This document shows, in pieces, positions 1-10,732 of a stretch of DNA of 46,017 bases. The position numbers and the translations under genes were made by a program. This DNA is from Actinomyces provencensis. GTDB taxonomy: Bacteria; Actinomycetota; Actinomycetes; Actinomycetales; Actinomycetaceae. Under the pieces are notes generated by a model. That model made no database searches and was not told where the DNA came from. It saw only the letters and a program-made list of their open reading frames with translations. The DNA is taken from the NCBI RefSeq assembly GCF_900155435.1, contig NZ_LT700212.1:3044527-3090543 (forward strand), read 5' to 3'. Position 1 is the first letter of the stretch. Every line of letters begins with the position of its first letter.

Positions 1-240
1 ACGCGCTACCCGCAGTGTCACCGGTCTCCAGCCCGAGGGCTCGTGGGCGAGACGACGGACCACGGTGTCACGGGGAATCCCCTCACACCCACACTCGCGA
101 CACCACCGGTCATCCTCCACCACCCGGCAGGCCACCTCGCAGCGATCCGGGAGGATCCTCTGGCCTACCACCACGAGGCCGAGGTCATCCAAGCGGGCGA
201 ACGTGGTCAGATCAGGGCGCGTGAAGGTAGCGTGGGACAC
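1..240 (-). CDS. ISL3-family transposase, N-terminal fragment (cut by window edge)
   Basis: Eighty codons are visible from a GTG at 240 to the left edge, in frame to base 1. The product contains RPDLTTFARLDDLGLVVVGQ, then a CRVVEDDRWCRECGCEG segment and RRLAHEPSGWRPVTLRVAR. A Cys pair followed by an RR..H.P segment is the usual N-terminal zinc-binding layout of ISL3 transposases, which precedes the helix-turn-helix and DDE domain. The frame is open upstream of GTG 240 as far as a TGA at 298-300 but holds no better start, and only a weak GAAAGA precedes the GTG. The rest of the gene and its integrity cannot be judged. It points away from the array. Confidence 0.6.
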   Translation of the reverse strand, partial: MSHATFTRPDLTTFARLDDLGLVVVGQRILPDRCEVACRVVEDDRWCRECGCEGIPRDTVVRRLAHEPSGWRPVTLRVAR

Positions 241-291
241 GTCGGGGTCTTTCAGATGGGCTGTGTAGGAACTCCCATCATCGGAAGACCC
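1..291 (-). mobile_element. Partial ISL3-family-like insertion sequence, end adjacent to the CRISPR leader
   Basis: The minus strand reads into a transposase N-terminus (next entry) and outward ends with GGGTCTTCCGATGATGGGAG near position 291, a GGGTCTTCC-type start that resembles terminal inverted repeats of ISL3-family elements. The other end lies outside the window, so neither the partner inverted repeat nor the 8-bp target duplication typical of the family can be checked. The element stops about 83 bp before the first CRISPR repeat. The outer edge is accurate only to a few bases. Confidence 0.6.
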
Positions 292-374
292 CGACCCTCA
301 CACCCACCCCGACACGCCAGCCAGACCCAAACCCCCGCTACACCCTTGATTACGAAGAGCCGCTATAGGCGTGT
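292..374 (+). promoter_or_regulatory. Putative CRISPR leader, shortened or bounded by the ISL3 element
   Basis: This 83-bp stretch separates the IS end from the first repeat. It contains TTGATT (346-351) and TATAGG (364-369), but these are only 12 bp apart, so they are not a standard promoter pair; TATAGG alone could be a -10. I take this side as the leader end because the repeat orientation matches that of transcribed type I-E repeats and because the degenerate repeats sit at the opposite end. Whether the IS removed part of a longer leader cannot be seen. Confidence 0.45.
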
Positions 375-3026
<2,652 letters not shown>

Positions 3027-3031
3027 CGGTA

Positions 3032-4200
3032 TAGCGGGAACAGAACGAGTTCTGATGGTTCAGAATTGCCTGTCGATATTTCGCGATCGTAATCCGGACA
3101 CGCTTTGGTGATAACGCCAAAATGTGTGAGCGGGCCCGTAGAATTACGCTATGGGAAAGATTGAGGTGACGGTGGAAGAATGGGATATTCTTCTTGACCA
3201 CAAGAGACACGGGCCGACGGTCTTGATGCGTGAGAAGGCTGAGGCAATGCTCATGCTCGCCGAAGGTGCAGGCATTGATTTCGTTGCTCGCATTGTCGGA
3301 CGTCAGCCCTCCACGGTCAATCAGTGGAAGAGGGACTTTGGGGAGTGTCGGTTGGCGTCCATCCATGACTTCAAGTTGGGGAACCTGAATGCTTCCAAGC
3401 TGACTGTCTCCCAACGGGAGGAAGTCATGGAGGTCCTGTCCCAACCACCCTCCCCGGACTTGGTGCCGAGTGGGTTTTGGACGGTGCCTGCACTGAGCGC
3501 GTGGGTCAGTGACCGCTTCGAGGTGACCTACGACAGTGACACGTCCTTGGTGTTCCTCCTCCACCAAGCAGGCTTGTCCTTCCATGGTGTGGAAGCGTTC
3601 GACAAGCGCCGGGCCAGCGACGATGTGATTGAGGTGCGCATGGGGGAGATCCAGGCGGAGCTCGCTGAGGACCTCGCCGACCCTGAGGTGATTGTGGTGG
3701 CAGCAGATGAGGTCCGCCTTGAGCACGAGGCGATCACGCGGCGGGCATGGTACAAGCGGGGTGAGAAGACGAAGCTGAAGGTCGACCGTCAGCGTCAGGC
3801 CCAGTCCTACATCGGGTTCCTCGACCAGAAGACGGGTAGCGTGCACCTGGAAGCAGTCGAGTGGCAAAACAGTGACACCATCATCACTGCGCTCACCAGT
3901 TTCGCACTCCACCACAAGGGCCACAAGATCACCATCGTGTGGGACAATGCAGGCTGGCACAAGTCGAAGAAACTCCGCCATGAACTCGCCACCAACCAGA
4001 CGCTGGCCGGTATTCACTTGATCAACATGCCGCCCTACGCTCCCGACCACAATCCCATCGAACACGTCTGGGCAGAAGCCAAGGCCCAGATCTCCAACCT
4101 CCAACGCGACACGTTCGAACAGACCCGCCACGCGTTCGAAACATTCATCACCGGAAACACATTCCCCTACAAACTGTAAGAACTCGTTCTGTTCACGCTA
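3032..4200 (+). mobile_element. Complete IS630-family insertion sequence (1169 bp)
   Basis: The terminal inverted repeats are 21 bp with 20 matches: the left end (3032-3052) reads TAGCGGGAACAGAACGAG then TTC, and the right end (4180-4200) is its reverse complement with one change. A TA dinucleotide flanks each side (3030-3031 and 4201-4202), the target-site duplication expected of IS630/Tc1-mariner elements. One intact transposase gene fills the element, and its stop codon directly abuts the right inverted repeat. Near-identical ends and an intact gene suggest a recent insertion. It lies in the same orientation as the array and separates 48 downstream repeats from the leader. Confidence 0.93.
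3151..4179 (+). CDS. IS630-family transposase
   Basis: This 342-aa DDE transposase catalyses cut-and-paste transposition into TA sites. The N-terminal helix-turn-helix region (about residues 28-55) contains REKAEAMLMLAEG and STVNQWKRDF. The catalytic core shows the first Asp in VVAADEVRLEHEA, the second in IVWDNAGWHKSKKL, and the Glu in APDHNPIEHVWAEAK, the classic IS630 signature. Length is normal for the family and no frameshift is needed, unlike many IS630 elements with two frames. The ATG at 3151 is the first in frame; no clear ribosome binding site precedes it. The TAA at 4177-4179 is immediately followed by the right inverted repeat. The gene looks functional. Confidence 0.93.
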   Translation: MGKIEVTVEEWDILLDHKRHGPTVLMREKAEAMLMLAEGAGIDFVARIVGRQPSTVNQWKRDFGECRLASIHDFKLGNLNASKLTVSQREEVMEVLSQPPSPDLVPSGFWTVPALSAWVSDRFEVTYDSDTSLVFLLHQAGLSFHGVEAFDKRRASDDVIEVRMGEIQAELAEDLADPEVIVVAADEVRLEHEAITRRAWYKRGEKTKLKVDRQRQAQSYIGFLDQKTGSVHLEAVEWQNSDTIITALTSFALHHKGHKITIVWDNAGWHKSKKLRHELATNQTLAGIHLINMPPYAPDHNPIEHVWAEAKAQISNLQRDTFEQTRHAFETFITGNTFPYKL

Positions 4201-4230
4201 TAGGAACTAATGAATAGCTAGAGCAATACG

Positions 4231-7125
4231 GTGCTCCCCGCGAATGCGGGGATGATCCTACGTTACGCGTACGCGTACGCGAGACGCGGATGTGCTCCCC
4301 GCGAATGCGGGGATGATCCCGATTCTCAATAGTACTGTCGATGTGTGTGTGTGTGCTCCCCGCGAATGCGGGGATGATCCCTCAAGGGCGGGCACAACTC
4401 ACTCGCACACTCTGTGCTCCCCGCGAATGCGGGGATGATCCCTGTACCGGGTAGAGCGGTATAGTTATAGGTATGTGCTCCCCGCGAATGCGGGGATGAT
4501 CCTGCGCTCTAATGCAAAGGGGTGGGTAGGAATAGGTGCTCCCCGCGAATGCGGGGATGATCCCTTAGGTCAGGTTGGGCCGACCGGTCAAGTTGAGTGC
4601 TCCCCGCGAATGCGGGGATGATCCCCTCGCTTATGGCACGCGCGCAGAGAACATGGCGTGCTCCCCGCGAATGCGGGGATGATCCCCGCGTCCGCCCACC
4701 CGCCTCACTCGGGACGACGTGCTCCCCGCGAATGCGGGGATGATCCGCGGGTCATTTCCGTGTCTCTCGGTAGTAGAAGGTGCTCCCCGCGAATGCGGGG
4801 ATGATCCCGAGGACGGCCAGATCGTCGCCCAGTCCATCACGTGCTCCCCGCGAATGCGGGGATGATCCGCTGGGGTACGGCGGGATCTCGGAGAGCGACG
4901 CGTGCTCCCCGCGAATGCGGGGATGATCCCAAGGGCCTGTCAAACGTGAACGGGGAGACCTTGTGCTCCCCGCGAATGCGGGGATGATCCCAACACCGGA
5001 TGGTCCATCCGTGTGACCGAGACGTGCTCCCCGCGAATGCGGGGATGATCCGGACGCTGACGGCTACGACGTCGAGGTGGAGACGTGCTCCCCGCGAATG
5101 CGGGGATGATCCCTCGTCACGTCTGGAGCGTCAATGACGGACGGTGTGCTCCCCGCGAATGCGGGGATGATCCCCCGCGCGAGTGGGGCGGCCAGATCCC
5201 CCGGTAGTGCTCCCCGCGAATGCGGGGATGATCCCTTCCGGCTCTGTCCATGTGGGCCTACCTGCTTGTGCTCCCCGCGAATGCGGGGATGATCCCACCC
5301 AGACGCAGCGACGACCCCCGCCTACCAGGTGCTCCCCGCGAATGCGGGGATGATCCCCGGGGCGAAGCGTTCCCGGAACCTCACAGACGGTGCTCCCCGC
5401 GAATGCGGGGATGATCCGCGTCGAGCGGACTCTTCACGTTCTCTCTGACGGTGCTCCCCGCGAATGCGGGGATGATCCGCCTGACGGCCTCATGCAGTGG
5501 CTCCTCGGGAAGTGCTCCCCGCGAATGCGGGGATGATCCCATGTGACCCTCTACCACGGGGACTGCCTCGAAGTGCTCCCCGCGAATGCGGGGATGATCC
5601 CCCGCAAGCGCCGCGCCGCATGAAACAGCCCCCGTGCTCCCCGCGAATGCGGGGATGATCCGTACACGCGCGAGGAAATCGCGTGGGAGCAGGCGTGCTC
5701 CCCGCGAATGCGGGGATGATCCTCAAGTCACGAGCAGATTGGAGGCCCGACGTGGGTGCTCCCTGCGAATGCGGGGATGATCCGCCCAGACCCGCAGCTT
5801 GTGCGCGGATCTCGGCGTGCTCCCCGCGAATGCGGGGATGATCCCCGATGACCCGCCGCCAGCGCACCGGAGCCGTCGTGCTCCCCGCGAATGCGGGGAT
5901 GATCCCTTGTAGATGTCCTCGGGGTCGGGCCGGGGGAAGTGCTCCCCGCGAATGCGGGGATGATCCCCCCTGTCCCGTCTCGTTGTCAACACACAACATG
6001 TGCTCCCCGCGAATGCGGGGATGATCCGTCACCGCCCTCGCCAAGCTCGTCCGCTGGGAGGTGCTCCCCGCGAATGCGGGGATGATCCTCCACTGACCAC
6101 GGACCCTGCGGCGTCGGATTCGTGCTCCCCGCGAATGCGGGGATGATCCTGACCGGCTCGCAGTAGTGGAGGCAGAGGCGCAGTGCTCCCCGCGAATGCG
6201 GGGATGATCCGCTCAGGTCGAGTTCGTAGGAGACTCGCCAGAGGTGCTCCCCGCGAATGCGGGGATGATCCGGCCGCCGACCGCTCCGAGAAGTGGACCG
6301 CTGAGTGCTCCCCGCGAATGCGGGGATGATCCGTTCAGGGTCCGGTTCCGCACCGAGAAGGGGACGTGCTCCCCGCGAATGCGGGGATGATCCCCTCGCG
6401 CGCGTTGATGCCCTGGAGCTGTCCGGGTGCTCCCCGCGAATGCGGGGATAATCCGGCCGCCCGCGACAAGGCGCGGAAGCTGCGGAAGTGCTCCCCGCGA
6501 ATGCGGGGATGATCCCTTGGTGCGGAGCTGGTCGCCCTGGATGCTGGCGTGCTCCCCGCGAATGCGGGGATGATCCCCATCCCCAGTGAATGGGATTCCC
6601 GTATGGGACGTGCTCCCCGCGAATGCGGGGATGATCCGCTCATGGACCAGTTGGGCATCAGTGCCTACGAGTGCTCCCCGCGAATGCGGGGATGATCCGT
6701 ACACGCCAAGGGGCCATAACTCGTACTCGGAGTGCTCCCCGCGAATGCGGGGATGATCCCGCAACGGGCTGGCCGCCCTCCTTGGGAGCGGCGTGCTCCC
6801 CGCGAATGCGGGGATGATCCGTCCAGGGTGGTGCCGGGCTGGTGGCCGGGGATGTGCTCCCCGCGAATGCGGGGATGATCCGTAGTCGGAGAGGCTGCGG
6901 AGCGTGTAGACGATGTGCTCCCCGCGAATGCGGGGATGATCCGATGTGGACGGACTCGTCTCCATCGAAGGCGATGTGCTCCCCGCGAATGCGGGGATGA
7001 TCCCTGCGTGCCGGCCTCGGCACCCGTGTAGCCGTAGTGCTCCCCGCGAATGCGGGGATGATCCCGGCACGGTGACGGACCCGGAGTGCCTGTCCTAGTG
7101 CTCCCCGCGAATGCGGGGAGGACCC
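4231..7125 (+). CRISPR. CRISPR array, leader-distal segment: 48 repeats, type I-E-like
   Basis: This continues the same array after the IS630 element: 48 repeats at an exact 61-bp period (4231 + 61n) and 47 spacers, all of 33 nt. With the proximal segment the array has 92 repeats and 91 spacers. Variants are a C-to-T at position 9 of the repeat at 5756, a G-to-A at position 24 of the repeat at 6427, and a last repeat (7098-7125) whose 3' end reads GGGGAGGACCCC instead of GGGGATGATCC. Terminal degeneration marks this as the old, leader-distal end. Spacers here include near-copies of spacers on the other side of the IS, confirming one array. Confidence 0.97.
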
Positions 7126-7245
7126 CGGGTGGGAGAACGGAGCACCGTCTCCTCCGATTGCTCCCGCGAATGCTCAGACGGTCGAGCTGCCATCACTGCC
7201 GCTCGATCCGACTCAGAAGGCTCCCCGCCGACGGAGAATGGAGAC
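7126..7245 (+). repeat. Eroded CRISPR repeats beyond the array end
   Basis: Past the last recognisable repeat, a copy starting near 7158 retains TTGCTCCCGCGAATGC (one C lost, 3' half gone). Another near 7218 retains GGCTCCCCGC followed by CGACGG. They sit 60 and 120 bp after the final repeat, the array's own spacing less one base each, so they look like decayed ancestral units and not chance matches. No third copy is convincing. Confidence 0.6.
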
Positions 7246-7519
7246 TCGGGCGTGACTGAGTCGGCTGCTCCAGCCCGTGGCGAACTTCCAGCTCCGTCCC
7301 TCGACTGCTGGACTCGTTCGGACTGCATCATGTGCTACACAGATTGGGCGAAGTGGGGCTCCTACCTTGCCGCGTCATTCGGACAGATGCAGGCATTGAA
7401 GGCCCGGTTCTGATCTCATTTGGCATGGATCCCTGTTCAGGGAGAAACAGTCCTCGGCAAGACCACAGAGCTTCTTGCGGATCGGGGGAAGCGAGCCCGA
7501 CAACATGGAAGGCCACATC
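7246..7519. other. Intergenic region between array trailer and acetyltransferase
   Basis: I see no credible gene, hairpin terminator or further repeat here. Open frames on either strand in this stretch are short and begin inside the array. A GGAAGG (7507-7512) near the right end serves as the ribosome binding site of the next gene. Confidence 0.5.
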
Positions 7520-7996
7520 ATGGGAGACGTCTCCGATCAGCAGCAACCGTCCCGGCTCGCAGGAACCGGCTGCTATGGACGCGCGATGTCCCTGCGCCCC
7601 ACCGACGCCGACGACGTCGCCCACCTCTGGGAGTCGTGCGGGCTCACGCGCCCCTGGAACCCGCCCCAGGCCGACTTCCTGCGGGCCCTGGGTGGCCAGG
7701 TCTCCGACGTGCTCGGGGTGCGCGACGAGGGCGACCACGTCATCGCAACGGTCATGGTCGGCCATGACGGGCACCGCGGGTGGATGTACTACCTCGCGGT
7801 CGACGACGCCCACCGCGGGCAGGGCATCGGCCACCAACTGGTGGCGGCGGCCCAGGAATGGCTTCTCGCCCGGGGGATCCCGAAGATCATGCTGATGGTG
7901 AGGGCGGCGAACACCCAGGTCCTCGACTTCTACGAGGAACAGGGTTTCGGTCGCAGCACCAGCGTCGTGATGGAGCGCTGGCTGGAGCGTCCCTGA
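7520..7996 (+). CDS. GNAT-family N-acetyltransferase, YpeA-like
   Basis: A 158-aa protein of the GCN5-related acetyltransferase fold, moving acetyl from acetyl-CoA to an unknown amine. LRPTDADDVAHLWESCGL then TRPWNPP matches the start of YpeA-type proteins; GHDGHRGWMYYLAVDDAHRG leads into the acetyl-CoA loop RGQGIGHQLV; AANTQVLDFYEEQGF is the C-terminal motif B region. I chose the ATG at 7520 because GGAAGG lies 7 nt upstream. Starts at 7475 and 7505 are possible, and the ATG at 7586 would give the family's usual length (136 aa) but lacks a ribosome binding site. The substrate is not predictable from sequence. The gene is convergent with upp. Confidence 0.85.
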   Translation: MGDVSDQQQPSRLAGTGCYGRAMSLRPTDADDVAHLWESCGLTRPWNPPQADFLRALGGQVSDVLGVRDEGDHVIATVMVGHDGHRGWMYYLAVDDAHRGQGIGHQLVAAAQEWLLARGIPKIMLMVRAANTQVLDFYEEQGFGRSTSVVMERWLERP

Positions 7997-8039
7997 CCGC
8001 CGGCAGCATCCCTGTTCCCCGCCGCCCGCGCTGGGCAGG

Positions 8040-8151
8040 GTGAGCGGACTTCACGCCCCGAACAGAGCGGACTTCGGGGTCAGAACAGAGCGGACTTCGG
8101 GGTCAGAACAGAGCGGACTTCACGCCTGGAACAGAGCGGACTTCGGCAAGG
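8040..8151. repeat. 23-bp tandem repeat, about five units, between convergent genes
   Basis: Four units beginning GAACAGAGCGGACTTC (8060, 8083, 8106, 8129) follow a partial first unit GAGCGGACTTCACGCCCC. Units 2 and 3 of the series (8060-8105) are identical; the others differ only in their last 7 bases. The tract fills the gap between the acetyltransferase stop and the upp stop. It has no T-run or hairpin of terminator type. Confidence 0.9.
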
Positions 8152-8153
8152 GG

Positions 8154-8792
8154 TCAGTCGACGATGCCGTAGAGGCGGTCGCCGGCATCCCCGAGCCCGG
8201 GGACGATGTAGGACTTCTCGTTGAGGCGCTCGTCCACGGCCGCCACGACCACGGTCACATCGGCGCGGTCACCGACGAACTTCTCCAGCTCCGCCAGGCC
8301 CTCGGGCGCGGCCAGCAGGCACACGCAGGTCACGTCGCGGGCCCCGCGCTGGAACAGGTAGTCCACGGCGGCGACCATCGTGTGCCCGGTGGCGAGCATC
8401 GGGTCGAGCACGAAGCACTCGCGGTCGGTGAGGTCGTCGGGCAGGCGGTTGGCGTAGGTCTCGACCTGCAGGGTGTCCTCGTCACGCTTCATGCCCAGGA
8501 AGCCGACCTCGGCGGTCGGGAGCAGGCGGGTCATGCCCTCCAGCATCCCCAGGCCCGCGCGCAGCACCGGGACGACGATGGGGCGGGGTTCCGCCATCTT
8601 GCGCCCGACGGTGGGGGCGACGGGGGTGTTGATGGCGACGTCGGTGACGGAGACGTGACGGGTGGCCTCGTAGGCCAGCAGGGTCACGAGCTCGTCGACC
8701 AGCTGGCGGAACGTCGCCGAGGGGGTCTTCTTGTCGCGCAGGATGGTCAGCTTGTGGGCGATGAGCGGGTGATCGGCAACGTGGAGACGCAT
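8154..8792 (-). CDS. upp: Uracil phosphoribosyltransferase
   Basis: This 212-aa cytosolic enzyme makes UMP from uracil and PRPP (pyrimidine salvage). [20 protein letters not shown] is the typical N-terminus and [15 protein letters not shown] follows. [15 protein letters not shown] and the PRPP-binding loop [14 protein letters not shown] are intact, as is the uracil-binding C-terminus [16 protein letters not shown]. Length is standard. The start at 8792 has no Shine-Dalgarno site; instead TACCCT lies 6 nt upstream, the pattern of a leaderless transcript. The gene is divergent from tadA across 73 bp, a common actinobacterial neighbourhood. Confidence 0.97.
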   Translation of the reverse strand: MRLHVADHPLIAHKLTILRDKKTPSATFRQLVDELVTLLAYEATRHVSVTDVAINTPVAPTVGRKMAEPRPIVVPVLRAGLGMLEGMTRLLPTAEVGFLGMKRDEDTLQVETYANRLPDDLTDRECFVLDPMLATGHTMVAAVDYLFQRGARDVTCVCLLAAPEGLAELEKFVGDRADVTVVVAAVDERLNEKSYIVPGLGDAGDRLYGIVD

Positions 8793-8865
8793 GGGGCAAG
8801 GGTACCGCGAGCGACTCGGCCCAGACCCCCTGCTGCGGCGCGCGCGGCGCATGTAGGCTGTGGGC
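8793..8865. promoter_or_regulatory. Divergent leaderless promoter region, upp / tadA
   Basis: On the minus strand, TACCCT (8804 to 8799) is followed by 6 nt and the upp ATG. On the plus strand, TAGGCT (8854-8859) is followed by 6 nt and a GTG at 8866. In both, the -10 hexamer places the transcription start on or next to the start codon, so both mRNAs are probably leaderless. I see no convincing -35 for either. Confidence 0.6.
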
Positions 8866-9924
8866 GTGGTGTCCATGGACCGTCTGCGTGAGGCGATGGG
8901 GCGGGCGCTCTTCCTCGCCAACCGGGCTCGGGAGGGGGGCGACGTGCCCGTCGGCGCCGTTGTGCTCGACTCGCAGGGTCGCATCGTCGGGGAGGGCCGG
9001 AACCGCCGCGAGCAGGACCACGATCCCTCCGCCCACGCCGAGGTCATCGCCCTGCGCGAGGCCGGCAGGCGCCTGGCCCGCTGGAACCTCGTCGGGTGCA
9101 CCCTGGTGGTCACCCTGGAGCCCTGCACGATGTGCGCGGGCGCTGCCGTCCAGGCCCGCGTCGACCGTGTCGTCTTCGCCGCCTGGGACCCCAAGGCGGG
9201 TGCTGCTGGCTCGGTGCGCGACGTCCTGCGCGACTCCCGCCTCAACCACCGCGTCGAGGTGATCGGCGGCATCCTCGAGGAGGAGGCCACCATCCAGCTG
9301 CGCGGCTTCTTCGGGTCCGTCCGCGCCTCCTCGGGGGCGTCGTCGTCGGCGGACCGGCAGTCAGCGGGCACCGTGCGCTCACGTCCCCGTTCCTGGGAAC
9401 GCGGGCAGTCCGGGTCGGCCTCCGCCCCCGCCCCTACGTCCGTCCCCGCCGTTGTGCCGAGCCCCACGGTTGCCCCCGTGGCACCAGGGGCCGCTGCCGC
9501 GTCCACATCCACGAGGGCGACGCCCTCGCGCCGTTCCTCCTCCCCGGGCGGCCCCGGTACGAGGGGGGAGGCGCAACTGCCCTCCCGTCGTGATCGCCTG
9601 CGCGGTGCCGCAGCCCCGACGGGCACTACGGCACCGACCGGCACCACCGCTCCCGCGGAACCGGCACCGCCCCAGGCGCGACCCGTTCCCCGACCCGGCT
9701 CACCGACGGTCCCCGGCGGAGTGCCCCCGCTCCCCATGACAGTTGCGGACCCCGCGTCACGTCCCGGTGCGAGGCGGCCCTCCTCCGCAGCAGAGCCCGA
9801 GAACCCGTCCGCGCCCGATCACCAGGATCCGAGGGCCGCGCCCCGACGTGTCGACGCTGCCTCCCCGCAGGACATCGGGGCGATCCCCGTGCGGCGGCGC
9901 CGGCGCGGCGACGCGAGACACTGA
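8866..9924 (+). CDS. tadA: tRNA adenosine(34) deaminase TadA with long low-complexity C-terminal tail
   Basis: The first 150 or so residues form the deaminase that converts A34 to inosine in tRNA-Arg(ACG). [20 protein letters not shown] is followed by the zinc and catalytic site AHAEVIAL and by [10 protein letters not shown], and the core ends near [11 protein letters not shown]. The frame then stays open for about 200 codons rich in Ala, Pro, Ser and Thr (for example [20 protein letters not shown]) to a TGA at 9922-9924. TadA is usually about 150-160 aa, so this tail is unusual. I chose GTG 8866 because TAGGCT lies 6 nt upstream (leaderless); ATG 8875 is the conservative alternative. The kinase gene follows after 62 bp. 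Confidence 0.92.
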   Translation: MVSMDRLREAMGRALFLANRAREGGDVPVGAVVLDSQGRIVGEGRNRREQDHDPSAHAEVIALREAGRRLARWNLVGCTLVVTLEPCTMCAGAAVQARVDRVVFAAWDPKAGAAGSVRDVLRDSRLNHRVEVIGGILEEEATIQLRGFFGSVRASSGASSSADRQSAGTVRSRPRSWERGQSGSASAPAPTSVPAVVPSPTVAPVAPGAAAASTSTRATPSRRSSSPGGPGTRGEAQLPSRRDRLRGAAAPTGTTAPTGTTAPAEPAPPQARPVPRPGSPTVPGGVPPLPMTVADPASRPGARRPSSAAEPENPSAPDHQDPRAAPRRVDAASPQDIGAIPVRRRRRGDARH

Positions 9925-9986
9925 ACGCCCAGCGCCCGGCCGACCCGGGCCCCACGTCCGACGGCTCACATCTGCCCGGACCGGGG

Positions 9987-10724
9987 GTGCCCGATCTCGC
10001 CAGCCACCCGGACCCCCGGGTCCCCGTGCCCCCGCTCATGCAGGAGATCGCCCAGGGGCCGGTCACCCTGGTCTGGGAGAACATGGTCGGGGGACTCACC
10101 GGGCGCGTCGAGGGGCCCGAGCCCCGGTTCGTCAAGTGGAACCCCAAGCCCTCCCACGAGTCCCTGGTCCACGAGGCCGAACGCATGCGGTGGCTGGAGG
10201 GCCGCCACCCCGGGCCGCGTGTGGTCGCCCTCGTCGACACGCCCGAAGCGGAGGTCCTCGTCACCGCCGCCCTCCCGGGGCTCTCCGCCGTCGACCCCCG
10301 CTGGGCCGGGGACACCGACGACGCGGTGCGCGCCATCGCCTCCGGGCTGCGCGCCCTGCACACGCTTCCGGTCACCGACTGCCCCTTCACGTGGGACGTC
10401 GCGAGCCGCATCGCGCAGGCCGAGGCGAACGGGAGGAGCGTGCCCGACGAGCTGCGGACGCCGCCCCCGATCGACCGACCGGTCGTCTGCCAGGGCGACC
10501 CCTGTGCCCCGAACACCCTGCTCGACGGGCAGGGCCGCTTCCTCGCCCACGTCGACCTCGCACGACTGGGGGTGGCGGACCGGTGGGCGGACCTGGCGGT
10601 GGCCACGATGTCCCTGGGGTGGAACTTCGCCGACGTGGACGAGGACCTCTTCTGGGACACCTACGGGATTCGCCCCGACGCAGCACGGATCGCCTACTAC
10701 CGTGCCCTGTGGGACGCGACCTGA
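9987..10724 (+). CDS. Aminoglycoside 3'-phosphotransferase / choline kinase-like phosphotransferase
   Basis: A 245-aa protein of the APH fold, slightly shorter than classic APH(3') enzymes (about 264 aa). FVKWNPKPSHESLVHEAERM is the ATP-binding lysine and Glu region. VVCQGDPCAPNTLLDGQG contains the catalytic Asp and Asn of the family's HGD.C.PN motif, with Gln replacing His. HVDLARLGVADRWADLAVAT is the DFG-equivalent metal site, and RLG.ADR..DLA is very typical of APH(3'). It may phosphorylate an aminoglycoside or a small-molecule alcohol; the Gln for His change makes resistance activity uncertain. GTG 9987 is the only reasonable start. It is convergent with the TetR gene, 8 bp away. Confidence 0.85.
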   Translation: MPDLASHPDPRVPVPPLMQEIAQGPVTLVWENMVGGLTGRVEGPEPRFVKWNPKPSHESLVHEAERMRWLEGRHPGPRVVALVDTPEAEVLVTAALPGLSAVDPRWAGDTDDAVRAIASGLRALHTLPVTDCPFTWDVASRIAQAEANGRSVPDELRTPPPIDRPVVCQGDPCAPNTLLDGQGRFLAHVDLARLGVADRWADLAVATMSLGWNFADVDEDLFWDTYGIRPDAARIAYYRALWDAT

Positions 10725-10732
10725 GGGGCACC

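Larger units (their letters stand above)
3027..4230 (+). other. CRISPR spacer 44 split by an IS630 insertion
   Basis: Five nt (CGGTA, 3027-3031) follow the repeat at 2999-3026. The spacer resumes at 4203, after a second copy of TA (4201-4202), and runs 28 nt to 4230, just before the repeat at 4231. 5 + 28 = 33 nt, exactly the array's spacer length, so precise excision with loss of one TA rebuilds a normal unit. The consensus repeat contains no TA dinucleotide, so a TA-targeting element can normally enter only a spacer. Confidence 0.93.

Noticed and set aside
346-369. TTGATT / TATAGG as a CRISPR promoter pair
   Set aside because: Spacing of 12 bp is far from the usual 16-18 bp; only the -10 half is retained as a possibility.
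7111-7413. Short plus-strand frame after the array
   Set aside because: It begins inside the last repeat, has no ribosome binding site and contains eroded repeat sequence.
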